64,000 nucleotides of DNA from Giesbergeria sp. (lineage in GTDB: Bacteria; Pseudomonadota; Gammaproteobacteria; Burkholderiales; Burkholderiaceae_C): positions 21,607 through 85,606 of the forward strand of contig JAKLLE010000004.1 in the NCBI GenBank assembly GCA_023150295.1, in the 5' to 3' direction. The translations under genes were made by a program, and so were the position numbers. Numbering within the stretch: the stretch's first letter is position 1; every line of letters starts with the position of its first letter. Below the pieces are notes generated by a model. It was not told the DNA's origin, did not search any database, and worked only from the letters and a program-made list of their open reading frames with translations. Shown here piece by piece: positions 9,019 through 15,884 of the stretch.

Positions 9019-10098
9019 ATGCAGGTCTATCCGTGCAGCCATTGCGGCCACCTGGTGTTCTCTGACAGCATGCACTGCGTGCGCTGCGGCAGCACGCTGG
9101 CCTTTGTGCCGGAAGCCATGGCCCTGCGCGCGCTCGAACCCGCACCAGGGAATGCCCCAGCGCTATGGCAGGAGCGCAGCCCTGCACCCGGAGCGGCACG
9201 CTACCGCCTGTGCACGCACCGCGACGACGGGGGCGGCTGCAACTTCGCCCTGCCCGCCCACAGCCCGCACCACCTGTGCCTGGCCTGCCGCCAGACGCAC
9301 ATGCTGCCCGCGCTGACCGACCCCTTGCTGCGCCAGCACTGGGCACGCATCGAGGCAGCCAAGCGCCAACTGTTCTACACCCTGGCGAGCCTGGGTCTGC
9401 AAAGCACGGCCGACAACGCCGACGCGCAGGACAGCCCCCGCTACGCACTGCTGGCCGACCAACCGGGCGAGCCCACCATCCTCACCGGGCACCAGGGCGG
9501 CACCATCACGCTGAACGTGGCCGAGGCCGACGATGTGGAGCGCGCGCGCCGCCGCCTGGCCCTGCACGAGCCCTACCGCACGCTGCTGGGCCACCTGCGA
9601 CATGAATCAGGCCACTTCTACTGGGAACGGCTGGTGCAGCAAGGCGGCCGGCTGGACGCCTTTCGCGCCCTGTTTGGCGACGAGCGCCGGGACTACGCCG
9701 CCGCGCTGTCTGCCCACTATGCAGACGGCCCACCACCCGGCTGGCAAGAACAGCATGTCAGCGCCTACGCCACCGCTCACCCCTGGGAAGACTGGGCCGA
9801 GACCTGGGCGCATTACCTGCACATGGTCGATCTGCTGGAGACCGCTTCCGCATACGACACCGCCCTGCGGGTGCCCGGCGCCGACGGCATCGTGCGCGAG
9901 CAAGTCGCCAACCCGTTCGCCCACCCCGCGCCACCGTTCGACACCCTGGTGCGCCAATGGGTGCCGCTGACGCTGCTGCTCAACAGCCTGAACCGCAGCC
10001 TGGGTCAGCCCGACGCCTACCCCTTTGCCCTGTCGGCTGGGGCATGGTGCAAGCTGCGCTTTGTGCACGACACGGTGCAGCAGGCCAGCAGCAGTTGA
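9019..10098 (+). CDS. Zinc-ribbon protein with putative zinc metallopeptidase domain
   Basis: A 359-residue cytoplasmic protein without signal peptide. The N terminus is a zinc ribbon with Cys at residues 6, 9, 20 and 23. A second Cys/His cluster (CNF...HHLCLACRQTH) follows before residue 100. The remainder resembles the putative zinc-binding metallopeptidase family (Pfam Peptidase_Mx), with the HExxH motif HESGH at residues 195-199 followed by FYWERLV. It starts 9 nt after the sensor kinase stop and is probably in its operon. Its stop lies 1 nt from the end of the convergent coaD. The substrate is unknown. Confidence 0.75.
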   Translation: MQVYPCSHCGHLVFSDSMHCVRCGSTLAFVPEAMALRALEPAPGNAPALWQERSPAPGAARYRLCTHRDDGGGCNFALPAHSPHHLCLACRQTHMLPALTDPLLRQHWARIEAAKRQLFYTLASLGLQSTADNADAQDSPRYALLADQPGEPTILTGHQGGTITLNVAEADDVERARRRLALHEPYRTLLGHLRHESGHFYWERLVQQGGRLDAFRALFGDERRDYAAALSAHYADGPPPGWQEQHVSAYATAHPWEDWAETWAHYLHMVDLLETASAYDTALRVPGADGIVREQVANPFAHPAPPFDTLVRQWVPLTLLLNSLNRSLGQPDAYPFALSAGAWCKLRFVHDTVQQASSS

Positions 10099-10099
10099 A

Positions 10100-10600
10100 T
10101 CACGCCCGCGCTGCGCGGCCCAGCTTCTGCATCAGCCGCTCGTGGACCACGGGCGAGACGAACTGCGCCACGTCGCCGCCCAAAGTGGCAATCTCGCGCA
10201 CCAGCGTGCTGCTGATGGACTGGTAGCGGCTGTCAGGGGTGAGGAACACCGTCTCCACCTGCGGCATGAGGGCGCGGTTCATGCCTGCGAGCTGGAATTC
10301 GTAGTCGAAGTCGGTGCCAGAGCGCAGCCCGCGCACCATGGCACAGGCACCGTGCGCGGCGGCAAAGGCCGTCACCAAGCCCTCGAAGGGCTCCACCCGC
10401 ACCTGCGGACAGTCGCGCAGCACCTCGCGCGCCATGTCCATGCGCTCGTCCAGACTGAACAGCGTCTTCTTGTGGTGCGCAATGGCCACGGCGACGATCA
10501 CGCCGTCAAACAGGCGGGCCGTGCGGCGCAGCAGGTCTTCATGCCCCAGGGTGATGGGGTCGAAGGTTCCGGGGTAAACAGCGAGTCGGTGGGAGGGCAT
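10100..10600 (-). CDS. coaD: Phosphopantetheine adenylyltransferase
   Basis: Transfers AMP from ATP to 4'-phosphopantetheine, the penultimate step of coenzyme A synthesis. The ATG at 10600 gives 166 residues beginning MPSHRLAVYPGTFDP. The nucleotidyltransferase motif TLGH is near residues 16-19, KKTLFSLDERMDMAREVL mid-protein, and RYQSISSTLVREIATLGG near the C terminus corresponds to the ISSTxVR motif. A TTG at 10615 in frame is a less likely start. It is the last gene of a minus-strand run M16-M16-rsmD-coaD. Confidence 0.96.
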   Translation of the reverse strand: MPSHRLAVYPGTFDPITLGHEDLLRRTARLFDGVIVAVAIAHHKKTLFSLDERMDMAREVLRDCPQVRVEPFEGLVTAFAAAHGACAMVRGLRSGTDFDYEFQLAGMNRALMPQVETVFLTPDSRYQSISSTLVREIATLGGDVAQFVSPVVHERLMQKLGRAARA

Positions 10601-10670
10601 GGTGTGCAAGGCCAAGGTGATGGGATACCCGGATTATGCAGCGGCCAACACCCCACATGGTTTGGAGAAA

Positions 10671-10725
10671 AATAGGGCTCCAGCGCCCGTAATACAAGCG
10701 CAAACAGCTATATTTTTTATAGCAC
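10671..10725 (-). repeat. Family A repeat, copy A2 (immediately after rsmD)
   Basis: Read on the minus strand it starts directly after the rsmD stop with GTGCTATAAAAAATATAGC, then GCGCTT-N7-GGGCGC (loop GTATTAC) and GGAGCCCTATTTTT. The last two stem pairs are T/G, so the hairpin holds only as G-U pairs in RNA of this strand. The signal-peptide reading frame seen in A3 and A5 is also open here. Confidence 0.85.
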
Positions 10726-11394
10726 TCAGGACACCGTGCGCAGCAGATGCGCATGCACCGCACCGGCGCGCAGATGGCGGTGCAGCGCCAGGCCCAGGGG
10801 GGCCAGGGCCGTGTCGTCCCAGGCTTGCGAAGCTTCCAGATAGACCCAGCCCTGGGGGCCCACGGCCTGGGCGGCGGCCTGCAGGGCGGGCTGGAACAGC
10901 GCGCTGTCGAACGGTGGGTCGAGCAGCACCAGGTCCAGGCTGGCGGGGGCGCACTGGCGCAGTGCGGCCACGCCGTCGCCGCGGCGCAGCTGCACGCTGG
11001 TGGCCTGCAGGCGCAGCACGTGCTGCTGCAGGCGCGCCAGCAGTTCACCGTCCTGCTCTACCAGCAGCACCGATGCGGCGCCGCGCGATGCGGCCTCCAG
11101 CCCCAGGGCGCCGGTGCCGGCAAAGGCGTCCAGGCAGCGCCAGCCGGTCACATCCTGGCCCAGCCAGTTGAACAGGGTTTCACGCACGCGGTCGGGCGTG
11201 GGGCGCAGGCCGGGGCGCTGGGGCACGGGCAGGCGGGTGCGCTTCCATTGCCCGCCGATGATGCGGATTTCACCTGCGCCCTGGGCGCGTGCTGGCGCGG
11301 CGGCGGGCGCGGCGCTGCGTGCCGCTGCGGTGGCGGGGGCTGCCCCCTTGCGCAGCGCGGCCTGCACCTTGGCCATGCTCAGGCGGCTGCTCAT
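10726..11394 (-). CDS. rsmD: 16S rRNA (guanine966-N2)-methyltransferase
   Basis: Methylates G966 of 16S rRNA using S-adenosylmethionine. The 222-residue protein has an Ala-rich N-terminal extension of about 40 residues, then the RsmD core from IRIIGGQWKRTRLPVP. The SAM loop is DAFAGTGALG (89-98) and the catalytic motif is DPPF (159-162). The ATG overlaps the stop of the upstream M16 gene in an ATGA arrangement (11391-11394), indicating translational coupling. The frame stays open far upstream, but that region is the M16 gene in another frame. Confidence 0.94.
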   Translation of the reverse strand: MSSRLSMAKVQAALRKGAAPATAAARSAAPAAAPARAQGAGEIRIIGGQWKRTRLPVPQRPGLRPTPDRVRETLFNWLGQDVTGWRCLDAFAGTGALGLEAASRGAASVLLVEQDGELLARLQQHVLRLQATSVQLRRGDGVAALRQCAPASLDLVLLDPPFDSALFQPALQAAAQAVGPQGWVYLEASQAWDDTALAPLGLALHRHLRAGAVHAHLLRTVS

Positions 11395-12737
11395 GGCTGC
11401 GCGCCCACCACCACGGTGACCATGCGCGCAGGCTGGAGCTTGCGTGCCATGGCGGCCTTGATGTCGGCCACGGTGAGGGCTTCCACGCGGCGCGTCCAGC
11501 CGTCCAGGTAGTCCAGCGGCAGGCCGTAGGTGGCGATGTTGACCACGTTGGCCAGCAGCTTGCGGTTGCTGTCGATGCGCAGCGCAAAGCCGCCCACGAG
11601 GTTGTCCTTGGCGGCGCGCAGCTCTTCTTCGGTGGGGCCTTCGGCGACGAAGCGCTCGACCACTTCGCGCGCGACCTGTACGGCCTGCGCGGCCTGGTCG
11701 GGCCGGGTCTGCAGGTTGATGCTGAACGCGCCCGCATGCAGGCCCGGCGCAAAGCCGCTGTACACGCTGTAGCTCAGGCCGCGCTTTTCGCGCACCTCTT
11801 CGGTCAGGCGCGAGACAAAGCCCCCGCCGCCCAGGATGTGGTTGCCCACCAGCAGCGCGATGAAGTCGGGGTCCTTGCGCGCAAAGCCGGGCTGACCGAT
11901 GTACACATGGGCCTGGGCCGAGGCAAAGGGGATGTCCTGCTGCGCAGCGGCCTTGAGCGGCTCCACCTCGGGCACGGCGGGCAGCGGGGCGCAGGGGCTG
12001 GAGGCCGGCAGGCGCGCCAGCAGCGCAGCCACCAGCAGCCGCGCCTGCGCCTTGCCCACCGCGCCCACGATGTGCACGCGGGCGCGGCATGCGTCCAGGT
12101 GCTGGGCGTGAAAGCGCTGCAGGTCGGCCACCTGGATGCGCTCCAGCGATTGCGGCGTGGGGCGCTGCCCATAGGGATGGCTGCCAAACACGGCACTGGA
12201 AAACGCCTTGGCGGCCACGGTGCCGGGCCGGGTGTCGGCCTCGCGCAGGCTGGCGCTCCAGCGGGCGCGCTCGCGCGCCCACACCTCGGGCGGCAGGGCG
12301 GGCTCGGCCATCTGGCGCGCGGCCAGGTGCACGGCCTTGTCCAGCAAGGCGGGCTCGGTGAGCGAACGCAGCGAGAAGCTCAGGGCATCGCGCCCGGCGC
12401 TGGCCTCGAACTGCGCGCCCAGGTCGGCCCAGGCTTCGCCCAGGGCGTTTTCGTCCAGGGCGGCAAAGCCGCGCCCGGCGCGCACGCCCTTGGACACCAT
12501 GCCCGCCAGGGCCTGCGCAAGACCGGCCTGCTCGGCCGGGTCGCGCCGGGCACCGGCGTCAAAGTCGATCTGCACATCCACCATGGGGATGGCGGTGCTT
12601 TCCACCAGCCAGACGCGGGCGCCGCTGGGCTCCTGCCAGTGCTGGATGGGCAGCAGCGCCCAGGCGGATTGGGCACAAAAAAGCACACCAGCGCTTACCA
12701 ATAAAGCGCGGACAGCTATTATTTTTATAGCATTCAT
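11391..12737 (-). CDS. M16 family peptidase-like protein, non-catalytic subunit, with repeat-derived signal peptide
   Basis: A 448-residue exported M16 protein. At the site where the active homologue has HxxEH this one reads QAGLAQALAGM, so it lacks the zinc motif and is the regulatory half of a pair. Its C-terminal half keeps the family block RGLSYSVYSGFAPG. It follows the active M16 gene after 34 nt and overlaps rsmD by 4 nt. The signal peptide, MNAIKIIAVRALLVSAG followed by LFCAQSAWA, is encoded by family A repeat copy A3. DNA from the start codon through about residue 20 matches repeat copies that lie between genes elsewhere in this window. The start at 12737 is the only one giving a signal peptide. 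Confidence 0.9.
   Translation of the reverse strand: MNAIKIIAVRALLVSAGVLFCAQSAWALLPIQHWQEPSGARVWLVESTAIPMVDVQIDFDAGARRDPAEQAGLAQALAGMVSKGVRAGRGFAALDENALGEAWADLGAQFEASAGRDALSFSLRSLTEPALLDKAVHLAARQMAEPALPPEVWARERARWSASLREADTRPGTVAAKAFSSAVFGSHPYGQRPTPQSLERIQVADLQRFHAQHLDACRARVHIVGAVGKAQARLLVAALLARLPASSPCAPLPAVPEVEPLKAAAQQDIPFASAQAHVYIGQPGFARKDPDFIALLVGNHILGGGGFVSRLTEEVREKRGLSYSVYSGFAPGLHAGAFSINLQTRPDQAAQAVQVAREVVERFVAEGPTEEELRAAKDNLVGGFALRIDSNRKLLANVVNIATYGLPLDYLDGWTRRVEALTVADIKAAMARKLQPARMVTVVVGAQP
12678..12737 (-). repeat. Family A repeat, copy A3, inside the M16 signal-peptide codons
   Basis: Sense strand is minus. GCTATAAAAATAATAGCTG is identical over 19 nt to the intergenic copy A4, followed by the hairpin GCGCTT-N7-AAGCGC (12691-12709, loop TATTGGT) and GCTGG. 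It supplies codons 2 to about 21 of the M16 gene. Confidence 0.9.
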
Positions 12738-12771
12738 AGCAATGGTTCCAGGGTAGGCCTGAACGTGGGCA

Positions 12772-14205
12772 TCAGTGGCGGTGGGCTGCGGCGGGCGCGC
12801 TGCCGGGGCGGGCGGCGCCCGCAGGCAGGGGCTGGGGCAGCAGGGTGGCCACGGTGAGCTGGTCGTCGCCAAAGTAGCGCTGCGCCACGGCCTGCACCTG
12901 CTGCGGCGTGACGGTGCGCAACTGCGCCAGCAGGCGGTCTTCGGCGTCCAGCGGCCAGCCCTGCACCCAGTGCTGGCCCAGGCTTTGCGCCTGGCGCATG
13001 ACCGAATCGCGCTCATAGACCTTGGCGGCGATCCACTGGGTCTTGACGCGCTCCAGTTCGGCCGCACTCACACCGTCGCGGGCCACGCGCGCCAGTTCGG
13101 CGCGCAGGGCGTCTTCGACCTGCCGCGCCGTCTTGCCCTGGGCCGGGACGCCGGTCAGCACAAACTGCGCAGGCCCGCGCCCCATGACGGAGGCACCGCT
13201 GTCGGCACTGTCGGCCACGCGCTGAGCGCCCTGGGTGAGAGCGCGCTCCAGGCGTGCACCGTCGTAGCCGCTGAGCACGGCGGAGAGCACGATCAGCGCC
13301 AGCGCGTCGCGGTCTTCGGCGCTGGGGGCGTCCACCGCAGTGAGTGCGGGCACACGGAACGCCAGCGCCACATAGGCCTGCTCGGCCGGGGCCTTGACCT
13401 CGATGCGACGCAGGCCGCGCTGGGGCGGCTCGGTGCGCGGCTTGCGCGTGGGCACGGCGCGCGTGGGGATGCTGCCGTAGTACTTTTCGGCCAGCGCGCG
13501 CACCTGGGCCACATCCACGTCACCCGCCACCACCACGGCGGCGTTGCCCGGCACGTACCACTGGCGGTGGAACTGGCGCACGTCCTCGGGCGTCATGGCG
13601 TCCAGGTCGCTCATCCAGCCGACGATGGGCCGCCGGTAGGGCGAGGCGGTGAAGGCCGCCGCGCTGAGCTGCTCCCACAGCAGGGCGCGCGGCTGGTCTT
13701 CGGTGCGCAGGCGGCGCTCTTCCTTGACGACCTCGATCTCCTTGCGGAATTCGGCGTCGGGCCATTCGTTGTGGGCAAAGCGGTCGGCCTCCAGGCGCAT
13801 CACGTCTTCGAGCCGGTGCGCCGGTATCTGCTGGTAGTAGCCGGTGTAGTCCAGGCTGGTGAAGGCGTTCTCCTGCCCGCCCAGGGCCGCCACACGGCGC
13901 GAGAACTCGCCCGGCGGCACGCTGCGCGAGCCCTTGAACATCATGTGCTCCAGCACGTGGGCCACGCCCGAGGTGCCATCGACCTCGTCCATGGAGCCCA
14001 CACGCAGCCAGACCATGTGCACCGCCGTGGGCGCACGCCGGTCAGGCTGCACGATGAGCTGCATGCCGTTGGAGAGCTGGAACTGCTGCGGCCCCGCCGC
14101 TGCCTGCGCTGCGGCAGGGGTTGCGGGCGCACGCGCCGGTTGCGCCAGGGCAGCCCCGGCGACAAGACAGGCCCACAGGGCCAGGAGGGGTGTGGCGTGT
14201 TTCAT
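12772..14205 (-). CDS. M16 family zinc peptidase, catalytic subunit
   Basis: A 477-residue exported zinc protease. A Sec signal peptide (MKHATPLLALWACLVAGAALA) precedes an Ala/Pro linker. The inverted zinc motif HVLEH (residues 83-87) is intact, with the downstream Glu expected in the following helix (RLEADRFAHNEW region). It is paired with the non-catalytic M16 protein encoded 34 nt downstream, as in heterodimeric M16 systems. The periplasmic substrate is unknown. Its start is 28 nt from the divergent ftsY start, so the promoters overlap. Confidence 0.93.
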   Translation of the reverse strand: MKHATPLLALWACLVAGAALAQPARAPATPAAAQAAAGPQQFQLSNGMQLIVQPDRRAPTAVHMVWLRVGSMDEVDGTSGVAHVLEHMMFKGSRSVPPGEFSRRVAALGGQENAFTSLDYTGYYQQIPAHRLEDVMRLEADRFAHNEWPDAEFRKEIEVVKEERRLRTEDQPRALLWEQLSAAAFTASPYRRPIVGWMSDLDAMTPEDVRQFHRQWYVPGNAAVVVAGDVDVAQVRALAEKYYGSIPTRAVPTRKPRTEPPQRGLRRIEVKAPAEQAYVALAFRVPALTAVDAPSAEDRDALALIVLSAVLSGYDGARLERALTQGAQRVADSADSGASVMGRGPAQFVLTGVPAQGKTARQVEDALRAELARVARDGVSAAELERVKTQWIAAKVYERDSVMRQAQSLGQHWVQGWPLDAEDRLLAQLRTVTPQQVQAVAQRYFGDDQLTVATLLPQPLPAGAARPGSAPAAAHRH

Positions 14206-14233
14206 AGAATGCAGTGATTCTACGAACCCACCA

Positions 14234-15625
14234 ATGTTCAGTTTTTTCAAGAAGAAACCCACGCCTGCGCAGCCCACCGAGGGCAGCGCACCCGCACAGC
14301 CGACCGCGCCCTCACCTGCCCCGTCGCCCGCCTCGGCGCCTGCCGAGCCAACACCCCAGCCCCCCGCATCCAGCGATTCCGGCGCCGGTGGCCTGTTTGG
14401 CTGGCTGAACAAGCCCATCGCGCCGCTCAACGCCGATGCCGTGGCACCCGTGGCGGCGGCGCCTGCCACGCTCCCGGCCCCACCCTCGTCCCCGCAAGCC
14501 AGCGCGGCGGTGCAACCTGCCCCGGCGGCGCCAACGGTGCCCACGCCCGCCCTGGACGTTCCGCCCCCTGCGCCCACCCAGGCCCCAGCGCAAGCCAGGG
14601 TGCCAGAGCCCGCTGCGACCGTGGCCCAGGCACCCGTCGCCGCGCCCGCCCCACTGCCTTCGCCCGCAGCGGCACCGGAACCTGCCATCGCATCGGTGCC
14701 CGCGCCCACCGCCGTCCCCGAGCCTGCACGCAAGGGCTGGCTTGATCGCCTCAAGTCCGGCCTGCGCAAAACCGGCAGCAGCATAGCCACGGTATTCACC
14801 GGCACGCGCATCGACGACGCGCTGTACGAAGAGCTGGAAGACGCCTTGCTGATGGCCGATACCGGCGTCAAGGCCACGCAGTGGCTGCTCACCGACCTCA
14901 AGCGCCGCGTGAAGGAAGCCAAGGCCACCGAGCCTGCCGCCGTCAAGGGCCTGCTGGCCGAGGCGCTGACCGAACTGTTGCGCCCGCTGGAAAAGCCCCT
15001 GGTGATTGGCGAGCACCAACCCACTGTCATCATGGTGGCGGGGGTCAATGGCGCGGGCAAGACGACCTCCATCGGCAAGCTCACACGCCACCTGGCCCAG
15101 CACGACCAGAAAGTGCTGCTGGCGGCAGCCGACACCTTCCGCGCCGCTGCGCGCGAGCAGCTCGGGGTGTGGGCCGACCGCAACACGGTCGAGATCGTCA
15201 GCCAGGAAGGCGGCGACCCCGCCGCCGTGAGCTTTGACGCCGTGACCGCAGGCAAGGCGCGCGGCAAAGACGTGGTGCTGGTGGACACCGCCGGGCGCCT
15301 GCCCACGCAGCTGCACCTGATGGAAGAGCTGAAGAAAATTCGCCGCGTGGTCACCAAGGCCGACGCCACGGCCCCGCACGAGGTGCTGTTGGTCATCGAC
15401 GGCAATACCGGCCAGAACGCCCTGGCTCAGGTGCGCGCCTTCGACGACGCGCTGCAGCTCACCGGCCTGGTCGTGACCAAGCTCGACGGCACGGCCAAGG
15501 GCGGCGTGCTGGCCGCCATTGCGCAGGAGCGCCCCATTCCGGTGTATTTCATCGGTGTGGGCGAAAAGCTCGAAGACCTGGAGACCTTCAACGCGCGCGA
15601 GTTCGCCCAGGCGCTGCTGGGCTAG
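14234..15625 (+). CDS. ftsY: Signal recognition particle receptor FtsY
   Basis: SRP receptor GTPase that docks ribosome-nascent chain complexes at the Sec translocon. The 463-residue protein starts MFSFFKKKP, a membrane-targeting basic helix. About 165 residues of Pro/Ala-rich low-complexity sequence follow, then the NG domain. G1 is GVNGAGKTT at 270-278, the DTAGR G3 motif is near 350 and TKLDGTAKGG (G4 region) near 416. The long A domain is proline/alanine-rich rather than acidic as in E. coli. An upstream open frame is not used because the start must lie after the divergent M16 promoter. Confidence 0.96.
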   Translation: MFSFFKKKPTPAQPTEGSAPAQPTAPSPAPSPASAPAEPTPQPPASSDSGAGGLFGWLNKPIAPLNADAVAPVAAAPATLPAPPSSPQASAAVQPAPAAPTVPTPALDVPPPAPTQAPAQARVPEPAATVAQAPVAAPAPLPSPAAAPEPAIASVPAPTAVPEPARKGWLDRLKSGLRKTGSSIATVFTGTRIDDALYEELEDALLMADTGVKATQWLLTDLKRRVKEAKATEPAAVKGLLAEALTELLRPLEKPLVIGEHQPTVIMVAGVNGAGKTTSIGKLTRHLAQHDQKVLLAAADTFRAAAREQLGVWADRNTVEIVSQEGGDPAAVSFDAVTAGKARGKDVVLVDTAGRLPTQLHLMEELKKIRRVVTKADATAPHEVLLVIDGNTGQNALAQVRAFDDALQLTGLVVTKLDGTAKGGVLAAIAQERPIPVYFIGVGEKLEDLETFNAREFAQALLG

Positions 15626-15633
15626 AGTGAAAC

Positions 15634-15762
15634 ACCTCCCTGAGCCGCTGCGCGGCTTCCCCCCGCTCTCGCAGCGCTGCGCGCTGCGGGCAGGGGGACG
15701 CTCCCGGCGCGGCGGGGCGGCCCTTGCGCGGGAGCCCTGGCCTGGGGCGCGCCAGTTTCATG
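15634..15762 (+). repeat. Family B 3'-end repeat, copy B2 (sense to ftsY)
   Basis: Begins 8 nt after the ftsY stop with CTCCCTGAGCCGC. The inner stem GCAGCGC-TGC-GCGCTGC lies at 15671-15687. The CGGGGCGGCCCTTGCGCGGG tail and an extra block GGAGCCCTGG...GCGCCAGT mark it as the long subtype, shared with B4. The 90 nt from here to the next start show nothing else clear. Confidence 0.85.
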
Positions 15763-15884
15763 CGTCGCGCGTGGTGCAAGCACCATGAGAAACTGACCCG
15801 ATCTCTTTCTCCATTTACTCCCGTCAACAATTCCCGGATGATGGCGCTTCGTTGACTCTGGCGGGGTCTCCCGCCTCCAAGCCC

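Noticed and set aside
12678..12737. Chance similarity of the two signal peptides through shared amino-acid bias
   Set aside because: The similarity is at DNA level, includes third codon positions and the hairpin, and extends to non-coding copies.
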